From an uncultured Bacteroidales bacterium (GTDB taxonomy: Bacteria; Bacteroidota; Bacteroidia; Bacteroidales; Paludibacteraceae), in the NCBI GenBank assembly GCA_937885465.1, contig CAKZZM010000093.1, positions 1-59,267 on the forward strand: DNA of 59,267 nucleotides. The letters are read 5' to 3'. Positions within the stretch are counted from its first letter, which is position 1. Each line of letters starts with the position of its first letter. Below are positions 26,683-35,068 of this stretch, one piece after another. Under the pieces are notes generated by a model. It saw nothing but the letters and a program-made list of their open reading frames with translations. It made no database searches and was not told where the DNA came from. A program made the position numbers and the translations under genes.

Positions 26683-28362
26683 TTAATCTACCTTTAATTT
26701 CTTATACCTTATTCTTTTAGGTTCGGCGGCATCGGTGCCGATACGCATCTTCTTATTCGCCTCATACTCTGAATATGAACCTTCGAAGAAGAACACCTTC
26801 GAATCACCTTCGTAAGCAAGAATATGCGTACAAATACGATCAAGGAACCAACGGTCGTGAGATATTATAACTGCGCAACCGGCGAAATTCTCGAGTCCCT
26901 CTTCAAGTGCGCGAAGCGTGTTAACATCAATATCATTCGTAGGTTCGTCAAGAAGCAGTACATTGGCTTCTGACTTGAGAGTTAAAGCGAGATGAAGTCG
27001 ATTACGCTCTCCGCCCGATAACACTCCGCACTTCTTCTCCTGGTCGGCACCGGTGAAGTTAAAGCGAGAGAGGTATGCACGAGCATTAATCTCCTTACCA
27101 CCGACACGGATAAACTCCGTTCCTCCTGATATTGTTTCAAACACTGACTTATCGGGGTCTATACCTGAATGTACCTGATCCACATACCCCACTCTCACCG
27201 TTTCACCGACCTCAAATATTCCGCTATCCACTTTCTCTTGCCCCATTATCATGCGGAAGAGTGTAGTCTTACCTGCACCATTTGGACCTATGACACCTAC
27301 GATGCCATTAGGCGGAAGCATAAAATTCAGATTTTCGAACAGCACCCTATTGCCAAAAGCCTTGCTAACATCCACGGCATTGATAACCTTGTTGCCAAGC
27401 CTCGGACCGTTTGGAATAAATATCTCTAATCTCTCCTCTCTCTCTTTCTGCTCCTCATTGAGCATCTTATCGTATGCCCCAAGTCGAGCCTTACTCTTCG
27501 CCTGCCTTGCTTTAGGTGCCATCCTAACCCACTCCAATTCCCGCTCTAATGTCTTGCGTCGCTTTGAAGCCTGCTTCTCCTCCATCGCCATACGGGCAGT
27601 CTTCTGCTCCAACCACGAGGAATAATTGCCTTGCCAAGGAATACCTTCACCGCGGTCGAGTTCAAGTATCCACCCCGCTACATTATCAAGGAAGTAGCGA
27701 TCGTGAGTGATACATATCACCGTACCGGCATAATTGTGCAAGTACTGCTCCAACCAATCGATAGATTCAGCATCGAGGTGGTTGGTAGGCTCGTCAAGCA
27801 GTAAGATATCAGGCTGCTGCAACAGCAGGCGACACAAAGCGATACGCCTGCGTTCTCCTCCTGACAGATTCTTCACGATAGCATCCTCATCCGGACAACG
27901 AAGAGCATCCATCGCACGAGCCAACTTAACATCTAAATTCCACGCATCGGCGTGGTCTAAAGCTTCCTGCAACTCTGCTTGACGCGCAATAAGTTTATCA
28001 AAATCAGCATCAGGCTCTGCAAAAGCAGCGCTTACCGCATCATACTGAGCAAGCATATCCACCACTTGCTGCATACCTTCCTGCACTACTTGCTTTACTG
28101 TCTTTTCCGGGTCGAGTTTCGGGTCTTGCTCAAGGTAACCAACCGAATAACCCGGGGAGAACACAACTCTCCCCTCGTATTCAGGCTCTACGCCTGCTAT
28201 TATCTTCAGCAAGGTCGATTTACCTGCACCATTGAGACCTATAATACCTATCTTTGCACCATAAAAGAAACTGAGATAGATATTATTCAACACTTTCTTT
28301 TGCGGGGAGAAACTTTTGCTCACTCCAACCATCGAAAAGATTATTTTCTTATCGTCTGCCAT
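26683..28362 (-). CDS. ettA: Energy-dependent translational throttle protein EttA (ABC-F)
   Basis: 559 residues, the EttA length. Two ABC domains: first Walker A GLNGAGKSTLLK, signature NLSGGERRRIALC and LLLDEPTNHLD; second Walker A GPNGAGKTTLFR, signature VLSGGERNRLHLA and LLLDEPTNDID. The linker between them has the basic EttA-type WVRMAPKARQAKSKAR. It binds the ribosomal E site and gates early elongation according to ATP/ADP. It lies within the cluster running from DUF721 to murG, 3 bp after the pseudouridine synthase. Confidence 0.95.
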   Translation of the reverse strand: MADDKKIIFSMVGVSKSFSPQKKVLNNIYLSFFYGAKIGIIGLNGAGKSTLLKIIAGVEPEYEGRVVFSPGYSVGYLEQDPKLDPEKTVKQVVQEGMQQVVDMLAQYDAVSAAFAEPDADFDKLIARQAELQEALDHADAWNLDVKLARAMDALRCPDEDAIVKNLSGGERRRIALCRLLLQQPDILLLDEPTNHLDAESIDWLEQYLHNYAGTVICITHDRYFLDNVAGWILELDRGEGIPWQGNYSSWLEQKTARMAMEEKQASKRRKTLERELEWVRMAPKARQAKSKARLGAYDKMLNEEQKEREERLEIFIPNGPRLGNKVINAVDVSKAFGNRVLFENLNFMLPPNGIVGVIGPNGAGKTTLFRMIMGQEKVDSGIFEVGETVRVGYVDQVHSGIDPDKSVFETISGGTEFIRVGGKEINARAYLSRFNFTGADQEKKCGVLSGGERNRLHLALTLKSEANVLLLDEPTNDIDVNTLRALEEGLENFAGCAVIISHDRWFLDRICTHILAYEGDSKVFFFEGSYSEYEANKKMRIGTDAAEPKRIRYKKLKVD

Positions 28363-28365
28363 ATC

Positions 28366-29049
28366 TTATTCGAATATTTGCCATATACTATCTTCGGGTA
28401 CGGGTGCGACAATCGTTACTTGCTGCTTTGCGACAGGGTGGATAAACGATATTGACCGAGCGTGCAACGATATGCCTCCATCCGGATTTGAGCGCGGTGC
28501 TCCATACTTTAAGTCGCCTTTGACGGGACACCCTATCGCCGCCAGTTGACAACGGATTTGATGATGCCTGCCCGTTAGCAATCGCACCTGAATGAGATTA
28601 TACCTCTCGGCCTTGGCTATCACCTTATATTCCAGTATTGCCTGCTTAGCCTCTTTAGGATAACTACCGTCTTTATTTATGCGGGCAACATACGACTTAT
28701 TCTCCGCCTCGCTTCGTATCAGATAGTTTTGCAAAGTACCTTCCTCCGCAGGCGGCAGTTTGGCTGTTATAGCCCAATATATTTTCTCAATACTATCGTG
28801 CGAGCGAAACATATCATTCAGTCGGATCAAGGCCTTTGATGTCTTAGCAAAAAGTACCACGCCTGATGTCGGTCTGTCAAGCCTATGAGGCAAACCGAGA
28901 AACACATTCCCTGCTTTGTTATATTTCTCCTTTATATAAGCCTTCACGGCATCAAGCAGAGTCGGGTCGCCGGTCTTATCTCCCTGCACTATATCATGGC
29001 AGGTCTTGTTAACTGCAATGATATGATTATCTTCGTATAATATCTGCAT
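28366..29049 (-). CDS. RluA-family RNA pseudouridine synthase
   Basis: 227 residues without an N-terminal S4 domain, so a minimal RluA/TruC-like form. The catalytic motif is LPHRLDRPTSGVVLFAKT with the active aspartate; LTGRHHQIRCQLAAIGCP and GDLKYGA complete the fold. It converts uridine to pseudouridine in rRNA or tRNA; the exact site is unknown. It sits 11 bp after mutS2 and 3 bp before ettA. Confidence 0.92.
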   Translation of the reverse strand: MQILYEDNHIIAVNKTCHDIVQGDKTGDPTLLDAVKAYIKEKYNKAGNVFLGLPHRLDRPTSGVVLFAKTSKALIRLNDMFRSHDSIEKIYWAITAKLPPAEEGTLQNYLIRSEAENKSYVARINKDGSYPKEAKQAILEYKVIAKAERYNLIQVRLLTGRHHQIRCQLAAIGCPVKGDLKYGAPRSNPDGGISLHARSISFIHPVAKQQVTIVAPVPEDSIWQIFE

Positions 29050-29060
29050 TTCCCCGTTTT

Positions 29061-31538
29061 CTATTTCAGATACACAACTGTTATCCCCGCCCCGCCTTTA
29101 TCCGGGTCTCCATCACGCACCGCCTCCACATGCTTCAGAGGACGCAAGTAATCACGGATAACCTGCTTCAACACTCCGCCTCCCGTGCCATGCAGTATCC
29201 TCACCTCCTCAGCACCGACCATAATAGCATCATCGATGTATGACATCACCTCCTGCAAAGCTTCATCGGCATAATAACCACGAAGGTCAATCTCCTGCGA
29301 GAAAGAGAGTTTGCGCTTACGGATGGAATCGGCTATATTCCCGTTTACCGCTATATTAACCCGAGGTGCAGACTGTTTCTGTTGAGGTATGTTGTCATCA
29401 TTTCTTTCGGTTAATACACTAAGTTGAGAAAAGTCGTTGAACACTTTCCTGCCGCTTGCTGTTGTTCGCAAGACTTCGTTTTGCGGCTTATTATTGGTCT
29501 TCTGTTCCGCACTAACCCTCGGACGCGTCGGAGAGAGATTGGGCGGGTAGGAAGACTCCGACACCACTCGTATCCCATCGGCAGAAGCAATGACCTGCCT
29601 CCCCTGTTTCGCATTCGTATTACCATTCGTATTTCCCTGCAAAGACATCTGCTGACGCATATTCTCAACTCGCTGCCGCGCCTGACGAGTAGATTCTCTA
29701 TCTGCCTGCGACTCTTTTATCTGACGGATGGTATTCTCGATCGTCCTGTTCGACTTCTGCAATATATCCGCCGCATCCTCTTTCGCCTTAGAGATTATCT
29801 CTTTGCGAGTCTTGCGAATATCAGCCATCTCGCTTTCGTATCTCTCTTTGATAGCATCCAATTGCTTCTCCTTATCATGAACCTCCCTTCGCTTATCCGC
29901 CCAATATCGCTTATCTCGCGCTATCTCTTGCAGGTTACGCTCATACTGAATATTATCATCGCCTATCAGTTGCTTAGCATCAAGTATTACATCTTTGGGC
30001 AGACCTATCTGCTCCGCTATCTCAATAGCAAATGATGAACCGGGCTGACCAATGGATAGTTGGAAGAGTGGTCGCATAGCTTGCCTGTCGTATAGCATAG
30101 CGCCGTTATTTACCTCAGCATGAGTATCGGCAAAATGCTTCAAGTTAGTGTAATGTGTGGTAACCACGCCAAAGGCTTTTGACTTACACAACCCGTTAAG
30201 CACCGCTTCCGCTATGGCACCGCCTAACAACGGCTCCGTTCCTCCTCCGAACTCGTCAATAAAATATATCGAATCCTCATTTGCGTTCTTAAGAAAAGCC
30301 TTCATATTTCGGAGGTGAGACGAATATGTGGAAAGGTCATCATCAAGCGACTGGTCATCGCCTATATCAATGAACATACTCTCGAATACCCCGCACTGAC
30401 TATCCTCTCGCAATGGTACAAGCAGACCACATTGCAACATATATTGTAGCAGGGCGATAGTCTTCAGGCATACTGATTTACCTCCGGCGTTCGGACCGGA
30501 GATAATAAGCACGCGGCTATCTTCCGTTAACTTGACGGTCAGAGGCACTAACTCTCTCTGCTGCTCCTTAAAGGAAAGATAGAGGAGCGGGTGCCGAGCC
30601 TCGCGCAAGTCAATCATCGGTTGGTTATGCATCTGAGGTGCAATGGCGTTAAGGTCGTCTGCTAAATGCGCTTTAGCAATGATGAAATCAATATGCCCGA
30701 GCCACTGCTGCGCCTGCTTGAGCAAGTCGGAATAAGGTCGAACATAATCAGCAAAATGCTGCAATATCTTCACTCTTTCTCTTGACTCCTCACCCTCTAA
30801 CTCGCGTATTCTGTTGTTAGCATCAACTACCTGTTGCGGTTCTACATATACTGTTTTCCCCGTTGCTGACTCATCGTGCACTATACCGCCCACTTTGCGC
30901 TTATAGGCAGGCGGCAGAGGAATAACCAGTCTGCCCTCACGCAATGTCGGGGCAAGGTCAGAAGAAATCACCCCTTCCCCTTGAAGATGCCTCATCACCG
31001 ATGCCAATGCTCTCTCCGCTGCACCTTGCGACAACCGCAACTCCCTGCGAATACGCAACATTTCAGGCGATGCATCATCGCGAACAGATCCGTACTTATC
31101 CAAAATAGCATCAATAGCACGGCGAATGTCCGCGCAAGGTAACGGCTCATCGGGCGACATAGCGGCATAATGCGGTAGCAAACGGAACCTCTCCTGCGGC
31201 AACGACGAGAAGAACTGTTCTAAATGCGACACGGCATCCACCACCTTCCCTAACGACACGACCTCCGCCTCGTCAAGGAAGAGTCCCTCAACCCGTATTC
31301 GCGACAACGACTCGCGTATGTCACACATCTCGACACGAGGCATCGCAAGCGATGCATCACGCCTCACACAAAGCATCTCCCATGTCTCAGAGAGCAAATC
31401 TTGTAACACATCAAAATCCGTGAGAAAAGAAAGAGCGTCTGCCTCCTCTCGGCTGACTGCAAAAGAACAACGGTCGCGAAGCAGACGACGAATAACTGAA
31501 AAATCTATTTTATCTTCAATATCAGAAGGGAAAAGCAT
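29061..31538 (-). CDS. mutS2: MutS2 (ATPase/Smr endonuclease)
   Basis: 825 residues. It lacks the mismatch-recognition domain of MutS and has the MutS ATPase core (LIISGPNAGGKSVCLKT, STYSSHLRNM, IDEFGGGTEP), a long coiled coil and a C-terminal Smr domain (IDLRGYYADEALQEV, LHGTGGGVLKQVI). Family roles are ribosome rescue after collision and suppression of recombination. A Q/N-rich linker of about 100 residues precedes Smr. First large gene of the cluster, 4 bp after the DUF721 gene. Confidence 0.95.
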   Translation of the reverse strand: MLFPSDIEDKIDFSVIRRLLRDRCSFAVSREEADALSFLTDFDVLQDLLSETWEMLCVRRDASLAMPRVEMCDIRESLSRIRVEGLFLDEAEVVSLGKVVDAVSHLEQFFSSLPQERFRLLPHYAAMSPDEPLPCADIRRAIDAILDKYGSVRDDASPEMLRIRRELRLSQGAAERALASVMRHLQGEGVISSDLAPTLREGRLVIPLPPAYKRKVGGIVHDESATGKTVYVEPQQVVDANNRIRELEGEESRERVKILQHFADYVRPYSDLLKQAQQWLGHIDFIIAKAHLADDLNAIAPQMHNQPMIDLREARHPLLYLSFKEQQRELVPLTVKLTEDSRVLIISGPNAGGKSVCLKTIALLQYMLQCGLLVPLREDSQCGVFESMFIDIGDDQSLDDDLSTYSSHLRNMKAFLKNANEDSIYFIDEFGGGTEPLLGGAIAEAVLNGLCKSKAFGVVTTHYTNLKHFADTHAEVNNGAMLYDRQAMRPLFQLSIGQPGSSFAIEIAEQIGLPKDVILDAKQLIGDDNIQYERNLQEIARDKRYWADKRREVHDKEKQLDAIKERYESEMADIRKTRKEIISKAKEDAADILQKSNRTIENTIRQIKESQADRESTRQARQRVENMRQQMSLQGNTNGNTNAKQGRQVIASADGIRVVSESSYPPNLSPTRPRVSAEQKTNNKPQNEVLRTTASGRKVFNDFSQLSVLTERNDDNIPQQKQSAPRVNIAVNGNIADSIRKRKLSFSQEIDLRGYYADEALQEVMSYIDDAIMVGAEEVRILHGTGGGVLKQVIRDYLRPLKHVEAVRDGDPDKGGAGITVVYLK

Positions 31539-31542
31539 ACTT

Positions 31543-31836
31543 TTATAAAAGTCTTATATCTCGTATTACATTGGTAGCACCGACTGAGGTGTTAAGTTTT
31601 TCCACAAGTTGATAACGGCACTGAAACAACTCTTGGCGAAGCGGAGCCGATTTAATATGCACAAACAACACCCCGTTCTTTATCTCCTTCTTGCCCGTAT
31701 AACGAGCAATAGTAGGACCTAACACTGCATCCCAGCACGATAGTATCTGCTGCTCATAATACCCCTGCTCAAGATTATTCTCACGCAGGAAATCATAGAT
31801 AAGGTCGGTAATTGTTTGTGTCTCTTGTTTTTGCAT
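31543..31836 (-). CDS. DUF721/DciA-like protein
   Basis: 97 residues, the core of the DUF721 family: an N-terminal helical part with ITDLIYDFLREN and the conserved ILSCWDAVLGPTIARYT, then the beta part LFVHIKSAPLRQEL. DciA proteins load the replicative helicase in many bacteria, so the same role is possible here. It starts the run of seven closely spaced genes through murG. Upstream lie two repeat units and the glucosaminidase gene. Confidence 0.85.
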   Translation of the reverse strand: MQKQETQTITDLIYDFLRENNLEQGYYEQQILSCWDAVLGPTIARYTGKKEIKNGVLFVHIKSAPLRQELFQCRYQLVEKLNTSVGATNVIRDIRLL

Positions 31837-31856
31837 TGGAATTCCTCAATCTACCA

Positions 31857-31909
31857 GAACGTTCGGAGACGTTCTCCACGACCAGAACGTTCGGAGACGT
31901 TCACCACTA
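31857..31909 (-). repeat. Two direct palindromic-repeat units between glucosaminidase and DUF721 genes
   Basis: Units at 31857-31879 and 31885-31909 in the same orientation, spaced 28 bp apart. The second has one change (TTCACC for TTCTCC). Its terminal CTA is, on the minus strand, the TAG stop codon of the glucosaminidase gene. Confidence 0.9.
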
Positions 31910-32917
31910 TTTCTTCTTTCTATTGAGCCAAACCTTCTCACCTTGCTTCGGGTATTGATATTCGTTAACTCCGTTATAGCGCAATATCCTACTCAGTTCA
32001 ATATTAAACTCCGCTGCTATGCCCTTATAAGTATCTCCGGCCTGCGCCACAATATATTTTCCGAATCCTTGCTTATGCACCTCATGCCCGATATAGAGGT
32101 CAACAGAGCCGACCTGACCCGTCTTCTTCTTTTTGGCTTTGGCAAGTCTCTCCGCCTCAGGATCAACTGTTCCCTGATTAGTAGCAAACACCTCATCTAC
32201 GATATTAGGCTGATGCGTCTTACCGTTGCCGTTCCTATTTTTATTCTTACCCTTATCGCCACTCTTTGCCTTATTATCTTTATTAGCCTTCTCCTTATCC
32301 GTCTCTCTCGCTTGCTCTTCGGCGCGTTCCCTGTTTTCCTGCACCTGCTTTGATTCGGCGGTATAATGCGCTGTTTCGGTTATCGCAACAAGGTCATAAT
32401 CTTCGATTATTTTAATGAGTTTCGAAGCATAACCGGCATCGGTAGCATACCCGCAAGCCTTAAGTGTCCTTGCCCAACCCTTGTAATCGCGAATATCAAG
32501 CGAAAACAAAGGTTCATATCTGCTCCTCTTGAGAAATGCTGAATGATCCTCATAACTCTCTTCAGCCTTATCGTATTTGCGAAAACACTCGTTTTTCGTC
32601 TCATCATCATGAGTATAAGTCGCGCCTTGCCATTCTTTATGGCACTTGATACCAAAGTGATTATTGGCATTTACAGCTAACTCTGACTTACCTGCACCCG
32701 ACTCAAGCAAACCTTGCGCCAAGGTTATACAAGCAGGAATACGATGCAATATCTCCTGATTGACCGCTACCTGCTTATATTGCTCTATATATGAAATATA
32801 TTCAGGGCTTAGCGACTGCCCTTTACAGAACACAAAGGGTAATACAATGAAGAAGAATAAGAAGATTCGAGATTTATTGAACGTTCGGAGACGTTCTCCA
32901 CTATTGATCATTGACAT
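31907..32917 (-). CDS. Exported glucosaminidase-domain protein with LysM
   Basis: 336 residues. A signal-type hydrophobic segment (IFLFFFIVLPFVF) is followed by a mannosyl-glycoprotein endo-beta-N-acetylglucosaminidase (GH73-like) domain with AQGLLESGAGKSELA and NNHFGIKCHKEWQGATY. A charged linker rich in K, E, N and G follows, and the C-terminus is one LysM module (YIVAQAGDTYKGIAAEFNI). It should cleave peptidoglycan in the periplasm. Residues 5-13 (SGERLRTFN) come from a repeat unit, so the basic n-region of the signal peptide is repeat-derived. The stop codon is also supplied by a repeat unit. ATG at 32917 or 32911 are both possible; both precede the repeat. Confidence 0.9.
   Translation of the reverse strand: MSMINSGERLRTFNKSRIFLFFFIVLPFVFCKGQSLSPEYISYIEQYKQVAVNQEILHRIPACITLAQGLLESGAGKSELAVNANNHFGIKCHKEWQGATYTHDDETKNECFRKYDKAEESYEDHSAFLKRSRYEPLFSLDIRDYKGWARTLKACGYATDAGYASKLIKIIEDYDLVAITETAHYTAESKQVQENRERAEEQARETDKEKANKDNKAKSGDKGKNKNRNGNGKTHQPNIVDEVFATNQGTVDPEAERLAKAKKKKTGQVGSVDLYIGHEVHKQGFGKYIVAQAGDTYKGIAAEFNIELSRILRYNGVNEYQYPKQGEKVWLNRKKK
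32879..32903 (-). repeat. Palindromic repeat unit encoding the signal-peptide n-region of the glucosaminidase
   Basis: A perfect 25-bp unit in the coding direction, read in the SGERLRTF frame, which differs from the frame used in murD. Confidence 0.9.
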
Positions 32918-32957
32918 ATCACTGACTTATTTTGCACTTATTTTCGAAAAAACTTTG

Positions 32958-32989
32958 CAAAGATAACGAAAAATTTGGAGATGTACAAA
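32958..32989 (-). promoter_or_regulatory. Putative promoter of the glucosaminidase gene
   Basis: On the minus strand TTTG (32989-32986), 20 bp spacing, TATCTTTG (32965-32958): perfect consensus. It overlaps the divergent lipoprotein promoter. The predicted leader is about 36 nt. Confidence 0.8.
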
Positions 32990-33005
32990 AAAAAATGTAA
33001 CTTTG
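32974..33005 (+). promoter_or_regulatory. Putative promoter of the lipoprotein gene
   Basis: TTTG (32974-32977), 20 bp spacing, TAACTTTG (32998-33005): perfect consensus, with an A-tract just upstream of the -7 box. The two divergent -33 boxes interleave, so the polymerases could compete. Confidence 0.8.
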
Positions 33006-33030
33006 CAAATAATTAATTAAATTATGTATT

Positions 33031-33510
33031 ATGAAGATGCGAAACATTTTACGCTACTTATTTCCGCTTGTACTGGTGTTTGCTATTGTTTCATGTCGAG
33101 GCAAGGATGGCAAAGACGGATTAGTTAACTCTAAGATTATTGATTTGCAGATAGACCAGAAAGAATGGAGATATACCAACGCCGGGAGTAATAACTACTT
33201 CTTCGCTACTTTTGATGTTCCCGAACTGACATGGAATATATACAACTACGGCGTGGTGAAGATTTATCGTGAATGGGATACCGGCACAGATAGAGCAACG
33301 CAAGTGGAATTACCTTACATCAAAATGAACGAATATTCGTTCAACGATACCGATACTACCACGGTTTGGGACTTCTATCAAGAAATGGTTGACTATGAAT
33401 ACACGGGCGGAGCAGTGACAATCTTCTACACCGTTTCTGATTTCGCCTACGAGATTGACGAAAAATTCATGCCCGACCCTATGCATTTCAGGCTTATCAT
33501 GATGTGGTAA
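33031..33510 (+). CDS. Predicted lipoprotein with collagen-like start
   Basis: 159 residues. Lipobox at FAIVSCRG, then RGKDGKDG, a short collagen-like Gly-x-x run seen after the lipid anchor in many Bacteroidales lipoproteins, then a beta-rich domain (YFFATFDVPELTWNIYNYG) ending in MMW. Function unknown. It ends 7 bp before the methyltransferase gene, so the two may be co-transcribed from the promoter at 32974-33005. Confidence 0.8.
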   Translation: MKMRNILRYLFPLVLVFAIVSCRGKDGKDGLVNSKIIDLQIDQKEWRYTNAGSNNYFFATFDVPELTWNIYNYGVVKIYREWDTGTDRATQVELPYIKMNEYSFNDTDTTTVWDFYQEMVDYEYTGGAVTIFYTVSDFAYEIDEKFMPDPMHFRLIMMW

Positions 33511-33517
33511 TTACGAT

Positions 33518-35065
33518 TTGAACACCCGTGAATTTATAGAAAAGTACGGCGAAGAGGATATTGCCTCTGTTGCGCTGAAAATTAGGCAGTATCCCGATGT
33601 AGATGCTGCCTTTGCTTTGCAACAGATAGGGGGACGGCAATGCGCCTTGCACAAACTGCCGACGATAGCATCCATTGAAGATTGGCATTGGGCAAAACGC
33701 CTCAACATCGAGCAGTGTTCCGGCGAAAAAGCCTGCCTCTACAAACGACAAATTGCAGCCGACTTATTGAGGCATATCACAAATAGGCACGCTCGCGCTA
33801 TCGGTGCCGACCTGACGGGCGGACTTGGTGCCGACACCGTCTTCCTCAGTACCCTGTTCTCCGAATGGCACTATGTAGAAAAAGACGCTGAGCTATGCCG
33901 ACTCGCTGAACATAATTTCAATTTGCTAACCGGCAGAAAAATCATAATCCATAATCAACAAGCAGAAGAGTTCGCCGCCACCCTTAACTACAGAATGGAG
34001 AAAGTCTCCGAACGTCTGGTAGTGGAGAACGTCTCCGAACGTCTGGTAGTGGAGAACGTCTCCGAACGTTCAATAGTGGAGAAAGTCTCCGGACGTTCAA
34101 CAATATTGGACTTTCTCTACATCGACCCGGCGCGTCGAGACAAAAGCGGCAACAAAGTGTTTCGAATAGCAGATTGTACGCCCGATATCGCACAACTATA
34201 CCCGACAATTCGGAAAATAGCAGATATAGTGATGATCAAACTATCGCCAATGCTCGACATCAACGATGCGCTGAATTGGATTCCCGAAACCAATGAAGTT
34301 CACATAGTGGCAACACAAGGCGAAGTGAAAGAGGTTCTACTCATAATAAGGACACAAGACCAAAGAGCAGACGGGCAAAGCTCTAACAAAAACTCAGATG
34401 TGCAAGCGGGTGCAGTACGACAAACAGAGCCTTATATGCAGCAGTTCCCTGAACGCCTGTTAAAGCACAACGCTATAATCCACGCGGTAGATATTTTGAA
34501 TAACGAGACTATCGATTTCGCTTTCACCGCAGCGGAAGAACAAAATGCCGTCTGCCCGTACACGGAGCAAATTACGGAAGGCGATATTATCTTCGAGCCT
34601 AATGCTGCCATCCTTAAAGCAGGAGCATTCCGCCTGATTGCTCAACGCTACAACCTGCTTAAAGCAGCACCAAACACGCATATCTACAAAATGTACGAAG
34701 AACAGATGTACGATGTACAAAGGATACCCGGACGGATATTTCGTGTGGAGAAAGTGCTTGACAAAAAATTGCGTAAAACCCTTGTCGGGACATACGCCAA
34801 TATCATCTGCCGCAACTACCCCGTCAAAGCCGACGAACTGAAAAAACAACTGCGGACAAAAGATGGCGGAGATAGATATATAATCGGCATTAGAATAGGC
34901 AATACGCCGACGCTATTACTATGCACAAATGTAACGCTTGCGCTAAGGACAGATGTACGATGTGAACGTTCGGAGACGTTCTCCACTATTGAACATTCGG
35001 AGACGTTCTCCACTATTGAACGTTCGGAGACGTTCTCCACTATTTCAAATACGAAGGATAATTAG
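33518..35065 (+). CDS. THUMP-like-domain class I methyltransferase with seven repeat units
   Basis: 515 residues, where I would expect about 400 for this Bacteroidota family. SAM-binding motif DLTGGLGADTVFLS, acidic strand end YVEKDAELC, and the catalytic-type motif LDFLYIDPARRDKSG are intact; a C-terminal THUMP-like part with EPNAAILKAGAF follows. Likely an RNA methyltransferase with unknown target. Residues 160-195 are four 9-residue repeats (VENVSERL/VVENVSERS type) from four tandem 27-bp units, inserted just before motif IV. The last 35 residues are three 9-residue repeats (ERSETFSTI) from units in the opposite orientation. TTG 33518 is the only plausible start for MNTREFIEKYG. Confidence 0.85.
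   Translation: MNTREFIEKYGEEDIASVALKIRQYPDVDAAFALQQIGGRQCALHKLPTIASIEDWHWAKRLNIEQCSGEKACLYKRQIAADLLRHITNRHARAIGADLTGGLGADTVFLSTLFSEWHYVEKDAELCRLAEHNFNLLTGRKIIIHNQQAEEFAATLNYRMEKVSERLVVENVSERLVVENVSERSIVEKVSGRSTILDFLYIDPARRDKSGNKVFRIADCTPDIAQLYPTIRKIADIVMIKLSPMLDINDALNWIPETNEVHIVATQGEVKEVLLIIRTQDQRADGQSSNKNSDVQAGAVRQTEPYMQQFPERLLKHNAIIHAVDILNNETIDFAFTAAEEQNAVCPYTEQITEGDIIFEPNAAILKAGAFRLIAQRYNLLKAAPNTHIYKMYEEQMYDVQRIPGRIFRVEKVLDKKLRKTLVGTYANIICRNYPVKADELKKQLRTKDGGDRYIIGIRIGNTPTLLLCTNVTLALRTDVRCERSETFSTIEHSETFSTIERSETFSTISNTKDN
33994..34101 (+). repeat. Four tandem 27-bp palindromic-repeat units inside the methyltransferase gene
   Basis: Units start at 33994, 34021, 34048 and 34075. The period is exactly 27 bp, nine codons. 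Units 1 and 4 share GAAAGTC in place of GAACGTC; units 1 and 2 share CGTCTGG in place of CGTTC. The frame is maintained throughout and no stop arises. Confidence 0.95.
34964..35042 (-). repeat. Three tandem 27-bp palindromic-repeat units at the 3' end of the methyltransferase gene
   Basis: Units at 34964-34988, 34991-35015 and 35018-35042, each 25 bp plus a TT linker. They run opposite to the four internal units, about 0.9 kb apart in inverted orientation. They are translated as ERSETFSTI repeats and lie 23 bp before the stop codon. Confidence 0.95.
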
Positions 35066-35068
35066 AAA

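Noticed and set aside
33994..34101. CRISPR array
   Set aside because: The tandem units have a 27-bp period with no unique spacers, lie in frame inside a gene, and have no cas genes nearby.
33994..34101. VENVSERS as a conserved protein domain or peptide repeat
   Set aside because: The same DNA is read in other frames and on the other strand in other genes, so conservation is at DNA level.
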